DNA of 64,000 bases from Dirofilaria immitis. Lineage: Eukaryota; Nematoda; Chromadorea; Rhabditida; Onchocercidae. The translations under genes and the position numbers were made by a program. Each line of letters opens with the position of its first letter. The first letter of the stretch is position 1. Positions 38,832 through 53,000 of this stretch are shown here, piece after piece. The notes under the pieces were generated by a model. It did no database searches, was not told the origin of the DNA, and saw nothing but the letters and a program-made list of their open reading frames with translations. The stretch spans positions 5,509,501-5,573,500 of the forward strand of contig JAKNDB010000068.1 of NCBI GenBank assembly GCA_024305405.1, written 5' to 3'.

Positions 38832-41800
38832 TTATTCATCGTAAAAGTTATCATAATCATACCGGATTCTCTTCTTGATCGGACCACGAAATCTTTCTGG
38901 AGCCATGAATTTCATTTCACCATTCGCTTTTGCACTTGCCTGGAAATATAGATATGATATCGATCATCTTGATTTTTTATTAAAACAAATAAATTGATGC
39001 ATTATTGTTCCGCTGAAATTCCGTTGAGAAAAAGTGAATTCCGAGATCAGAATTGAAAAATTTGTATGGAATTGATTTGATTCTATTTGTTTAAAGAAAA
39101 AATTGGAAAGTCGTCATTTTATTAAATTTCGTTTGCTATTTCATTTTAACAGTTATCAGTTTGCGTAGTTTATTCTGATAGTTATCATTTCTAAAAAAAA
39201 AGGAAAAGAAATGATAGTTATCATAGCGTAGAATTATTTTTTCCATACGTTAAATTTTAATCCTCAATTCTTCACTTCCGTATTTCATTTTCCAAAATTC
39301 ATTTTATTCTTTGAATGATAAAGCATAATAGAGCAAATTTTGTAAAAGTAAGTAATCGATTAATCACTGAATTGAAAAAATTAGAAAATATTAATTTACC
39401 TGCAGCACAGGTATACATGCTAAGGTGATTGTTTCAATTTGCTCCGAATAAGTTTCGCATAGCTCATCGAATTGCAGCACGCGGATTTGATAACGAAGTG
39501 GTTCGCATTCAAAGATTCGCTTACCGATCAGTTTAGGCGGTGGATGCGAACACATGCAGCGTACTTCCGTCAAAGCCGCTGGTACTCTCTTGAAATATCA
39601 CGTAAAAGTACAAAGAATTGTAGAGAACAATATTCCATACAAAATAATCTTTTTGTGATTGTCAGACTTTTTCCCGAAGCATTCCGGAAGGAAAGGAATT
39701 TTGGGTCAGTTTTCCGCTGTTGCAATGAATGAAAGGAATGATCAATGGTTCAATGCTTCTAAAATATTTTAGAGAAATATTCGAAGTAGAAAAAATTATT
39801 TATAAGTCAAAACACGCTTTTCACGTGATATTTTGTGATTTATTCATTCGCTTGAAATTAAATTACACGTGAAAACTAATCATGAAGGAAATTCGACAAT
39901 AAACAGTGCAAGAATATTATTTCCAATTTTCCGGAATTTTATCATTGCAAGTTCATTCCATTCCTACCTTCATTCTTTTTCTATGGATATAAAGTTTTAT
40001 TGAATTTATAAATATGACAAGATGGTAGTAAAGTAAATATTGGAATTAAATAAATAAGGTAATCTCTCACTCAACAAATCTCTCAATTGACCATTTTAAT
40101 AAAAATATGCGAAATAACAATGACTACTTTTAAATTGTTAATTTGTAAGATTAGATTGTGAATGATTTTTTCTTTATGCAACATAAAGATATTGTTGTTA
40201 GAAAAGAAATATTTTATTGTATTATCATTTCCTTTCATTTCATTTTTTCATATCACAATACTATCAAAGTTTCTTTTCGAATATGAAAATGGACTGAAAT
40301 GATTGGAAATAAATTTTAAATCAAAAAAGCATTTTGAGTATTTTACTCATTGCTAAAATGCTCAGATTCAATAAATGCATTTGATGATGAAATTTGAAAT
40401 ATTCAACTTCCTAAGAAAACATTTCTTAATCGTAAACAATGTATTTAACTGATAGCTTAGCAATTGTTTTATGTTTTATTATTAAATTGTAAACAAATAT
40501 TTTTCATTTACGAAAGATAAAAAAATATTCCAAAGTTCAATTTTAAATATGTGACAATGATTTTTGAAAATTACGAATTTATGAGGTGAAATTAAGATTT
40601 ATGCTTGTATAATTCTTGAAAAGAAAAAATAGGACACATTAAGTGATTATAGTTAAGACATGGAAGTTTGAAAGGTTAGATTGAAATTACGCAGACGTAA
40701 AATTACGAAAACATTCTCCAATGATATTCTTTATAATAATCAAAGAAATTTAAACAACTAAAAATGAAACTATCTGAATTTATACTAATTTCTGAAAAAA
40801 TAGAAAATAGATACCAATGGATTATAATTAAGAAAATATTCGAAATAACACAATGCTCGTTCTCGAAGAGGAATATCCGGTGTTACTATCGCGGATATCG
40901 GTGTATCGCAATCAAAACTTCCATGAGTTACTTGCTCACCATTTTTCAGCGCATTTAACTAAAACGAATAATGCACACAAATAAATTGAATAACTTTTGT
41001 TTAAAAATTTTAAACGTCTTCCAATGATATTCACCAAAATACTCCTAAAAGTTTAGAAGGTCAGAGGTGAAACTGTGATAACTTTATGATTTAAGATAAG
41101 ACAGACTTTCGATGCCTATCATTAATTTATAAATTACTTTGTCGTTTAATTCTCGGAAATCTTTTGTTTTATATATATTCAATCAGTCAACATTCTTTCG
41201 TCAACTTTGTTTTTTTTTTTTGTTTATTATCTTATGATTTATTTTTCATTTTTAAACATTGGAAATTTTGTAAATTTATTGAAAAATTTAAGCGAAAAAT
41301 TCATTTTCAATATATACCTTTTGACAATACATTTCTGTTTTATGAGAAATCATTCATTTATAATTCTTTTTTATAGTAATAAAAACATTGTTAAAGTTGA
41401 ATTCGTCCTATTTATAAATTTCCTTCAACAAAACATCAATCAATCGATTAATCAATATATTCGAATTTAATTTAAATGTATTAAACAAATTATTTATTAT
41501 ATTATTATCTATCTTTTAGATAATACCTATTGCTATTTATTTATTTTATTTTCTCTGAACAGAATAGATGATGAATTGCAATAAATTTAAGTTTTCGGTA
41601 ATAAAAAAATTATAAAATGTTGAAATTTTTGGGAGAACGAGATGTCTGAAAGATTCCTTTAAAGATCGATGAATAAGAAGAAAAAAAAATGAATTAAAAT
41701 ATGGTGTAACCTGCAAATTTAATAATGATTGCTGATAAATAGGTGCAATTGGTGTATAATGTGAAATATTCTTTTTATGCAACCATTCTGCAAAACTTTG

Positions 41801-42329
41801 ATGATGATCCCTCTTGATGTAACGATAAAAGCATTCTGAATCTTGTCTTGCTTCTAACAAACTTTGATCAATGTATTGTCCGTTGCTGAAAATGAGACAA
41901 AATAAATGAAAATGTTTAAATCAAAAAATAAAAAAAGTTTCGCAGTCAAGGATTAATAATTTGAAAGTTTTCTTCCAGACTTTTTTATTTTATAATGAAA
42001 GTTTCTCGGGAAATATTTAAAAAGAAAACGTGGAAAAATTACGGTAAATACTTACAATTTTTATCATTTAAATGCTTTAGGTAAATAATTATATTAAAAT
42101 TTCTTCATAATTTTTTAAAACTATTTTCCAACTCATTAGATTTAATCACAAACATTAATATATCAGCATTATTATTTTATATAAATTTATTAAAATTAAC
42201 CATTCAATGATTTTCTATTGTTATTTATTATCTACTGTTGTTTCAAATAAAATTTAAATTCAATATACTTGAATACCTTTTAAAATATCGGAATCCAATG
42301 AAAATTATAAGCCAAAATGGCTCTCCCAT
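38832..42329 (-). CDS. Unrecognised secreted protein, 207 aa, seven cysteines
   Basis: Exons 42329-42277, 41885-41711, 40958-40850, 39578-39400 and 38939-38832 (stop) join in perfect phase with no frameshift. The start ATG opens a hydrophobic leader ([13 protein letters not shown]). A TTTTTAG acceptor lies 24 bases upstream with no upstream exon seen, so the first exon may be spliced-leader trans-spliced. The body carries Asp/Arg-rich stretches ([20 protein letters not shown]), then cysteines in [23 protein letters not shown] and LACIP contexts, and a basic-acidic tail ending [10 protein letters not shown] do not recognise a family; it may be nematode-specific. It lies tail to tail with the SLC17 gene, 717 bp apart. 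Confidence 0.75.
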
Positions 42330-44905
42330 TACAAAAGCTAGCAAAGCCAGCGTCTAAAAATATTCAACAGATTAAATATCATCAACATATACATCTATCT
42401 AAAATTTATGAGAAAAAAAAACAACAAACCAATCCACGAAATGAAAAAGAAGGAAAAGTTTTCCATTAATTTTGATAGTTTACAAATAATTTCAATCAAA
42501 GTGAAAAAAATTAAAATGAAAAATTAACGAATAAATTATATTAAAATATTTAAACACTTATCAAAATACTTAAAATATATGCATTCTTATCATCAAAATG
42601 ATAAGTTTTGTTTTAGAAAAATAAAAATATTCATACTGCTTATTTTTTTATTAATAAATCGATTATTTTTGAAAATTATTCATTTCATATTACATTTTAA
42701 GCCATATTTATAATAAAGATTTCTTCACTTTTTCTTTTTGAAATTAAATATTTATGAATATGATCAGTCACTTTATTCTTAATTTAAAATAATCTCTTAT
42801 CAGTATTTATCCTCACTACTTATTTCATATTTATCCTTATCATTTATATCCTTATCATAACACTTCATGTCTATCAGACTGATTATCTCTAAAATAAACA
42901 AAATTACTACACTTATCACATTTTATTCATTCATTCTTGTTATTATTCATTATGTCAAGTGATAATTATACTAACACAAGTATGAAATTAACAGCAAATA
43001 ATAACTAACTTATAATAATACAAGTTCAATTTGTTATTTCTAATTTTTAATCATAGTAATAATTATTGGATAGTTCTATTTTGTTCACTGTATCCTTATT
43101 AATTTTAATTGTGCTGTGTTATCTATGATAATCTTATTTATAATTATAATGATTATCACTACTCGAAAAAAATATTTAAAAAAATATTTTATCAAAGTGC
43201 TTATCGATTGCCATGCATTTTTTCAGGTATATAACTTATAAAATGAGAAAAAATGAAAAATAAAATTAATTTTATTTCGAGTAACATAAAATAAAATTAA
43301 TTATTAAATTTCCAATTAAATTTTAAATGATATGATTTTCTTAACAACGTATGTGAAAAGATGTTAAAAATAAATATACGTTTAGCCCAACTTTTTGCTT
43401 AATAATAGTGATAATTTTATCGATAAATTTATATAATTTCTATACAAAATAAGCCAAGAAATTTTATTATATAATGAAAATGAAAATGGATAAGTCATAA
43501 AAAAATGATGAATTAATTAAAATAAACAATTAATATTATGAAAAGAAATAATTTTGAAAGATTAATCTACGAAAAATAATATTTTCTGAAATGTTTAATT
43601 AATGATAATTAACAGCTATTTACATATCAATGAATTGTTTATTTATTTCTATTAACTATTTCACTTTTTTTTCTCTTTTTTGAATTCGATTACTTATTTG
43701 ATCAATTCTGTTTTCACTTATTTGTTTATTTTTAAGTTATTTACTTGATCTTTAATAAATGTTTACTCATTCCTTATCCTGTTGGATGATAACTCTTACA
43801 AAGGTTAACTTTGATAATGCCTTATTGACAAGTGATAGAAACATTTTTAAAATATTATCTTCAATCAGTTAGCTCAAATTAATAGCTACTGATATCAAAT
43901 GATGCAATTATCATCAATTTCATTAGTAGGTGAGATATTGGAAGTATCTTTACCGTTAATTCCAGTAGAATGTTTTGAGAGATTTTTCAGTCTTTTATCA
44001 AATGTAATTGCCGCATTATATTAGCGCTATCATCTGAAGATATCCTAGATATAACGCTTTTGATAGTAACAACAAAATTTTAATTTATCAATATTATCAC
44101 TATTATTATTGTTATACTATATCGAATATTTAGATAATTCTATTGATGACAAAAATCGCAATGTATTTATATTGTTATTAGCAGATGCATGGTATTAATA
44201 TCCAGAAACCTGACAATGCCGAAATTGTTAAGTATCATCATTATCACTATTATCATTATGTTGCATTTGATATTCAAATAATTCTGCTGAGGATATCAAT
44301 GCTATAATATATACTGTTTCAGTACGTCAGATGTTCAGATAGTTTCGAGAAATTATTAATATGGTAATGAACTTATATTTATTATTATTATATTTCTAAG
44401 TATATTTCAGTGGTACTATTGAAACAGTTTGAACTCCTATTGAAACTTTATAATTTATTTTTAAAAAAAAGAGAAATTTATTGATTAAGTATATCCATTA
44501 TCACATTATATAATACTTTACGTAACATTTCTTTAAATAATTTTTTTCTCATTATCTATTCGCTTTTTCGTCATTTTTATCATTCTACAATCAAAGATTT
44601 CTTGAGAGAAATCGATTATTGATCTTTGATATCCATTGTATGACTTGCTGTAATACTTCATTTCAGCATTTTTCAAGCAAACTTTTTTTTTTAATAACAA
44701 TCGATTGATGATTTCCTAATACCAATTGTTTACTTCTGAATAAAATCTTTAACAATCTAATTATTGATTTCGTGTTATCGATAGTTTGACTTGTGATAAC
44801 ACCTTTCTTTCAACACTTTTCCAATCAGAGATTTCTCGATAGCAATCACTTATTTAATTCGTGATAGTACTCTATTTACTATTGTATTTCATGCAATGGG
44901 TATTG

Positions 44906-44952
44906 TAATATCCGGTAAATAGATGCCGACGTTATATATATACCGGATATTA
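44906..44952. repeat. Perfect 12-bp inverted repeat, 23-nt loop
   Basis: TAATATCCGGTA at 44906-44917 is answered by TACCGGATATTA at 44941-44952. It is one of the few CCGG-containing stretches in the region. Confidence 0.95.
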
Positions 44953-45121
44953 TACGGTTAATTACTAGCATACAGTACCAGCATTATCGAATACTACTTG
45001 GCATCGGAAATAATTATCATACATTTTTTATCAAATTAAAGCAAAAAATTTTAAAATGAAAATAAAATTACAATGTAAGATTTTTAAATGAAGGATAATG
45101 ATTAAGTTGAAAATTGATCGA

Positions 45122-45190
45122 CTGATAACAATCATTCTGATTGGCTGATAACAATCATTCTAATTGGCTGATAACAGTAGTTCAATTTGC
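45122..45190. repeat. 23-bp tandem repeat, 3 copies
   Basis: CTGATAACAATCATTCTGAT-TGG repeats at 45122, 45145 and 45168; copy 2 has one change, copy 3 is more diverged. Confidence 0.92.
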
Positions 45191-45400
45191 AAATAAATTA
45201 TAATGATTCAGTTTGAGCTAATCTGTCATAATTCAGATTATTATTTCAAGTAATTATATAATTAATATGAATAATAATTTCATGGGAAAAAACTTGTTTA
45301 TTAACACTTACTTCATTTTAAGTACATATAAAATAGCATTGTGAGAAGGATTTGATTTTATATAAATTTTAAAGCAATAAATTGCAAACTTTTTTGTTAA

Positions 45401-45440
45401 ATATATATCATTTATATATACATATATAAATGATATATAT
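45401..45440. repeat. 40-bp palindrome upstream of the astacin-like gene
   Basis: Arms 45401-45419 and 45422-45440 (19 bp each) are exact reverse complements around a 2-base centre; the core is ATCATTTATATAT. It lies 90 bp upstream of the proposed start codon. Confidence 0.93.
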
Positions 45441-45529
45441 ATAGTTTTTTTCTTATTTTTTAAGATACGATTCCAGAGTGGAATATTCCGTTGTTTACGG
45501 TAACTTCAACTCTTCTGATTAATGGAACT

Positions 45530-46862
45530 ATGTCTTGTCTTGTCTCGCTCTGCCTTGTTTTGACCTTGGCCAGTAGTCGTATACATCTATGGACTAAGTT
45601 TGACAATCAATAATAGAAATATGAATAAAAAGATGCAAAAGTGAATGTTCAAAAATGATGATCAAAGTGAAGAAAACAATAAGTTTAAACAAAATGAGAA
45701 AGATAACAAATTTAAATTACAACAGATTTAAACTCATTTGATGAACAAAACCGGATAGACAATATGCTTATATTTGATTAAAATTTGAAATGAACTAAAG
45801 TTCGAGAAATTTATTGCCGATTTAAATATTCAATAAACAAAATGGGATATTTCGCTATTTAAAAATTAGGAATTGAATCGAATATTTTGCTATACAAATA
45901 AAAATAAAATAAATTGTGTTAACATTCGATTCTCGAATTTACTAACATTTTCTTATTGAATTTATAAGCATTTTCTGATTGAGTAGTAAAACGAAACAAA
46001 AAAAAAAATTAGCAAATTGATTTTTTTTTGTGCCAATTAATGGATCGAATAATAAATTATATATTTTGAATTCAATGATACTTTTAATTTCATAAATTGT
46101 TTCCAATTAACAATAAATAAAATTCATTCAAAAATAACGGAATCATATAAATATTAATTTTTCGATGTCTTATTGATTGATCTTATTGATAGTTTTAAAA
46201 ATATATGTCCTAATATTATTGGATTACTTAAATTGTACTAATATTTCTTATTGGACTTTGGAATAATTTTTATCATACAAAACAAGTCACATAGATAAAT
46301 TGAAAACAAAGTGAAATAAGTTTATTTTTACGTGAATCTCATATCTTTAAGCCATCTTTTGCATTTGATAGCATTATCTGATTTTTCTTATAATTAATAC
46401 ATTCAATTTTAATCTAATATTAATAATTTTTAGTATAAATTTATTATAAACTTTATGCTTGCATTTTTGCAATTTCTAAGAATTAATTAAGCGAAATTTT
46501 TAACATAATACGATATGTTTGATAAACCTGTAGTAGTGGTAGTAGTAGTAGTAGTGGTGGTAATTAGTAGTAGTGACGGTATTGGTGGTAGTGGTAGTGG
46601 TGGTAGTGGTGTGCGGTATTAGTATTGGTGGTAGTGGTGGTGGTAGTAGTAAGTAGTAGTGGTAGTGGTAGTGGTGAGTAGTGGTAGTAGTGGTGGTGGT
46701 GGTGGTAGTATTGATGATAGTGGTAGTGGTAGTGGTGGTGATAGTGGTAGTGGTGGTGGTGAGTAGTGGTGGTGGTGGTGGTGGTGGTAGTGGTGGTGGT
46801 GGTAGTTAGAGTAGTAGTAGTAGTAGTATGTAGTAGTAGTAGTAGTGTAGTAGTAGTAACGT

Positions 46863-46893
<31 letters not shown>

Positions 46894-47022
46894 AGTAGTA
46901 AGTAGTAGTAGTAGTAGTATGGAAGTAGTAGTAGTAGTGGTAGTAGTAGTGAGTATTGGAGTAGTAGCATCAATGTAGTAGTGGTAGTAGGTAGTAGTAG
47001 TGTAAGTAGTAGTAGTAGTAGT

Positions 47023-47066
<44 letters not shown>

Positions 47067-50000
47067 ATTTCATATGTAGAAATGATCGTATCGGGGACAA
47101 ATGATAATGAAGAGATAATCCTAATTATCACATATTATAACTGTGCCAGTTGGTTATATTTCACTTCAGAAGATTATAATTTTTACGAATTAAGATGAAT
47201 GATTCAGAGGGCATTTTAGGATAATATAAATCATAGTTAAGCCAAGTAATGGCCATAAATACGGATAATAGTCTGTCTTCCATTCTGTTAACTTTAGAAG
47301 AATCGGATTTAGAAGGAAGTAATGAATGATTAAAATTATCCATGCTGTTCGAATGTCCAGTAAATTAGATGGCAAGAGAAGAAAGAAGAGAAAATAGTTT
47401 AGAATAAGGAAATGGTATAAGTATAAGATAGGAATAGAAGTATAGAATAGTGATATTTGCTATGATGGCCAACTGCAATTTAGCAATAATGTTACATCCG
47501 TCCTCCTCCCTTCTTTTCCTGTCACATTCATTTCATTAACTCTTTCTTGCTGAGCTTATAGACGGTTCAGTTCATTTGAACTATTTCTATTGCTAATACT
47601 AGTAGTAATACTGTTACTCTTATTCTATCAGTATAGTTACTGTTACAGTAAAACAATAAAGATTATTAATATTATTATTTATAGTATAGAACATTAAAAC
47701 TATGACTGTTACTACTCTAACTATTGCTAGTAAAATAACAATTGCTGTTAACTAATTACTAATACTAATTTTGGATAGTGCTTATTATTGAATTATTTCG
47801 TTGCTAATTATTCTGCTGCCAATAGTGCACCTTAAGTCCAATGACCAGGTGTATCCGTGTGTCATACATTATATATATGTGTATATGGCAATTACCATTA
47901 ACCTGCATCAGTGAATTGAACATAACGTAGATATGGTAATCGGTGGAAATAGTATCTATTGGATGTGGTATCATAATATTACCATCTTTATTTACCTGGT
48001 AATAATTTCTAACTTTTTTTTAAATCATATATTATTTGCTATATTATTATATATAAGTCTTATTGTTGCATATGCAATAAAATAGCTTTTATTAAAATTA
48101 TTAATTAATTTATAAAAAATATTTTATAATAATTTCAGTTAATATTATAAATTAATAATTTTCGACATTAAAGTAAGTAGCAATATATTAGATAAAACAT
48201 TTTGTATTAGTTTATTATTTCAGATTTCATTTGCAATTTCTGTAGAAATAATCCCATATGAATTTCATTCTGATAATGGTAAATAATTTTTAAAATTTCA
48301 TTTATTTATTTGTTTGTTATTAATTTAATAATTAAATTAAACAAAATCTTTATTAGTTAAATTATTATTCGATAAGTTGATTGCACTCATTAAAATTATA
48401 AAAATTAATTCAAAATTCTATTTACTTTTTTGGATCAATAATTTTAACATACAAAATTTTACTTCAAATGTAAAACTATTTCAGCTTTTGATATTATATA
48501 TTTCTTATTTATAAAAATGATAAATAATTTTTGTTAAAATTTTGCAACTGCAAATGAAATATAAATAGTCCGAAAATTATAATTCGAAATTAAAATTATA
48601 AATGCAAAATTTTACAGACGAATCAATTAATAAATGCTTGCTACGAGCAATGGAAATAATCACTGATAAAACTTGCTTATTATTTCAACCAGCTGCTGAT
48701 ATCAGTATCGATATACGAACCAAGCCAATTTTATTTATGCAATCATCGTAAGTTAGAAATAAATTTTAGATTAAAAATTTGATTATGATTATATCAATAA
48801 CAGTGAAAAAATTAATTGATAAAAATGATAAATAACAAAATTTTGAGTAAATCAAAAAATTAAATAAAATTTTGTAAAGAGAAGTTAAAAATTGTTTTTA
48901 AATAATAAAATATTAAATAATAATATTTGCTAAATTCAAAATCATTTTTTGAAGCATTTTATTAACTTACTGACATTACACTTTATTTATTTATTGATAT
49001 TATATTACAGTAATCATCTCATCTAATTTAATTATTGCTAAATAAAATATTCTTTTTCTTTTTTTCCAAATGATTTCCATCAAGCACTTTAGAAAATATA
49101 TCAATTAATTTGTATTTAATCTTCTGCTTCATTACTTTCAAGTACTTATATTCAAATTATAATCATATTCTTGCTTAGCAACTGATTGATTGAAGTATGC
49201 AATAAAATTGATTGTAGGATAAGTGGTCCTTTATAAAATTCTCTTTTCTTTCATCTCAGTCATATAGCTTTTAGAATCATAATTAGATTTAATATCTAAG
49301 GGGTACAAATTATATATATTAATGCAATATATGATAATAATGATAAGCGCAATTTTATCATCATCGTCACTAAAATTAGTACTATCCTTAAATTAAATAC
49401 TTTTAATTTCTTCCAAATCTTGGACGATATTATAATCATCTATTAAATTTATTTGATTTATTAGGTAGCATATTTATATGTCATTGAATTATAATTTTAT
49501 GATCAGTACTTTGATTTCTATTAATTTCAGATTTTGTTCATGGCAAAAATCGAATCAAACAATGCACTTAAGTGCAAAATGTTTAAATGTAAGTTATTCG
49601 AATTTGAATAAATACAATCAGAAATCGAAAAATTCATTGAGTTATTAATGTTTTTTGAGCAGATATTTGTATTTGAAATAGTACATAAAAATGTTATATA
49701 AAATATCTGTTCAAATGTATATAATTATTTAAACAAATTATAAATAATTATTTAATAAAATCAAAATTTGAAAATTTTCATTATATATATTATCTAATTT
49801 TATGAATTTTATCTCAGTATTGCTATGTATCATTTTTATAATTTAATTTCATGAAATATTTATCCATAAATATTTTTCATTTTCTATTTCTTTTTTTACG
49901 AAAAAATGAAATTAATAAAAATAGCTTTTTTTTTTGTTTAGGAATTATCACCACCATCATCATCATTATCAACATCAACATTATTATCACCATGGTCTGA

Positions 50001-53000
50001 TGATGCATGTTTAGCAGTATTGTCACATGCACTTTCTGTCACCGCATCATCACAACCAGCTCGTACTCAAATGACTCATCTAATCAACACAATATACAAT
50101 TGTACAGGTACAACACCTATAATTACTGTTAATCATTGATCATTGACCATTGGCTTCATGCTTGGAACGATAATTATTTAATCATCCATAAAAGAGATAC
50201 ATGAAAATCTGTGCGATAGGTAACAACAAATATACACATATAGACATTCATAAACATATGTCCATCTAATGTCAACTAGAATTAGCTATATCCGATATTC
50301 TGTGACCTTTTGTCATTTTTAATAATGAAAAAGAATGAAAGATGAATGTTTAATAATTTACTTGAAAACTTCTATACCTTTTTTTTGTTATTTTGATTAT
50401 TATTTTTCTCAGATTTATTAATCATTTTTTTTTAACAATAATATAAATAATGAAATTTTTGAATTTTTGGCTTTCTAATTTTTACTAAAAATTTATAAAT
50501 TATATACTAAAATAAATCAATTAATTAACAATTAATTTACCATTTTGCTTATATAGCATTATTAACTTTAATCTCATTAAACTCATTTATGATCGCAGAC
50601 AATTAAAATAATAATCATAATTAAATGATGATAATTTATTTATAATATTCATCAGCAATCTTTAACAATAATTTGATTCATTTATTGACGACTTTAGAAA
50701 AGAAATGGAAACAAAAATTTTGAAACAATTTTATGCAAATTATTTTATTTACATAAATTATTCATTATGCTTAAAATAATCTCAAAAAAGGAAAAAAATT
50801 AAAAAACGAACTAAAATACGAACAAATTCAAAAATTTTGTATTTCTAAAAAATTGAAAAAATTATTATTTTGCTTAATTATTAAGTAATGCCAAAATTTT
50901 TAAATTTTTTCTGTTAGTAATTAAATGCTTATAATCAAATGCATTTAATTAGCACTTTATCGTTATCAATTTTCTTATCAGTTTTCTTCTATAAGATGAA
51001 AGATGAGGAAAAGAAAAGGAAAGAAAACAAAAGCATTTTTACAGTAATTATTGAGTTTTGAGAAGTTAAAAACTAGTTTAAATTTTTAATGCTATTCCAT
51101 ATTTGTTAAAGTTTGAATTATTAGTATTGATATATTTGGTTTCTTATCAATTTAATGCTCGATCTATTGTACTTTTATCATTTGATATCTCATAAAGATA
51201 ATAAGTTGAGTGTTCATTTTAAAAAAATCACTAAATAATGTGTGAATAAAAATCTTTTACCAAAAAAATCTAGTAAAAATTTTATGAAGAAAAAATGAAA
51301 TATCAATTATTTTATCAGTTAAATTGTTATTTTTGTTGAATTTTCATACGATATTTTTACATTCAAGTTTTTTGTTCAAAAACAAAAATATTTTGGAGTT
51401 ATTTCAGAAATATTTTTATTCATATTTCCTTCCTATCAATATTGCATCCAGATTTATCAAGAATTTGGAATAGTTTTAAGTTTTGAAATGGATTAAATTT
51501 TAGTTGATAATTATCAATAATTTTTGCTATTTGTTGATAAAATTAACAGAATGAAAAGAAATGGATTGAATTGTTTATTTACTTTATGGGTATTATTTGA
51601 TCAAAGATTAGATATTATTTGATGAGAAAATTAAATTTTGCTTGAGATATATGAAAGGAAGGATTTTTGCATGACTAAAGCAATTCATCCAAATCGGTTA
51701 TAAATGTTGTTGTTGTTGTTGTTGTTTGTTATGGTTATGTTGCTGTTGTTGTCGTTATCCTCGTCATGTTGAATGATGAATCAATGAATGCTTCACGGAA
51801 GTAATAATTGGACGGAAATTAAGGAATGATTACATCATCAAGGCTTATGGATCATCATTATCTATATATAAGCTCTATATAGGTTAATCACAATCTATAG
51901 ACTTAACTGAAGATGAGGGCAAAAGGTCATTAACTATTCATCATTTTAGACCTTTGGCTGAATCTAATTAGAGTCCTAACCAGTAGAAATGGATTGCAAT
52001 TAGTTTTCATTGTTGATAAAATTTGAAATATGGTTCCTGCCGCTTGAATCTACCAATTTTTTTGAAAGTTTAAAATTAAATTTCACGTAATATTATAGGA
52101 TGAAATTTTGGAAATTTTAAATTCAATGTATTTCATATAAAATAAAATCAAATTGAATCGAAAATTTTGCACTTAAAATTTTTTAAATCATTTCGATTCT
52201 CTTGAGTATTAATATTTTTCGACATTAAAAATTTCATAGATATCGAAACTTTCCATATGAAATACATATTCTATTTAAATTCAGAACATGTGGATTCTTC
52301 CGCTTAGATTCAAAATAGTTTGCATGAATTTGATACAGCGAAAAGTTGCAAAATTAATCATATTTTAAATACAGTCATGTCGAAAATTAATTTATAATTT
52401 TAAGCAAATGATCCAAAGTTTGATCTGTTTTTTTGAATTGATCTCATCAAGTACAAATCTTTTTTCCATCACTTAATTAATTAATTAGGCTTTTTCCTTT
52501 CTTTGTATCCGAACAGAATTCTTAAAATAAATTACTGAATTTCAAAATTTTTAAAAATTTTACTTCTCTATTCTTTGGCGTTTTCGTTTTATTTTTTTTT
52601 ACTATATTTGATTAGTAATTTACAGACCGATGCAATATTGAATGTGAAAATGGAGGTACGGTAAATATGGACTGTAGTTGTTACTGTACGTATGGATTTG
52701 AGGGAAAAATTGTGAGCAACTTTCTCGTCGAAAACTTTTCACCGACCCATCATGTGGCACACATAACGACGAGCAAGGAACCATTTCACTTAGGTCAATT
52801 CTCGATTTTTTTTTCCTTGAAAACAATTTCTGTAAATTTAGTAAGGTTGATAATAATTAACCATAGAAGGATAGAAATTTTCACTTTTTTGAATTAGAAA
52901 TTTAGAAATTATGACACAATTTTGCATAATTTTAATAAAATTAATATGTGTAAAGATAGATAATATCTGACACATATGGTATAAAATATATTTCTTAACT

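Larger units (their letters stand above)
42330..45529. other. Intergenic region between two divergent genes, with degenerate repeats
   Basis: Divergent upstream space for the minus-strand secreted gene and the plus-strand astacin-like gene. It contains ancient, diverged tandem copies at about 44090-44280 and 44570-44890, an inverted repeat at 44906-44952, a 23-bp triplet at 45122-45190 and a 40-bp palindrome at 45401-45440. No exon is supported. Confidence 0.55.

Noticed and set aside
41164..41470. Overlapping Phe/Leu-rich frames on the plus strand
   Set aside because: AT-rich intronic sequence of the minus-strand secreted gene; the apparent hydrophobic protein is compositional.
46564..47100. 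178-codon Leu/Thr/His-rich frame (minus) and 70-codon Val/Ser frame (plus)
   Set aside because: Both are translations of the TAG/TGG trinucleotide tract in an intron.
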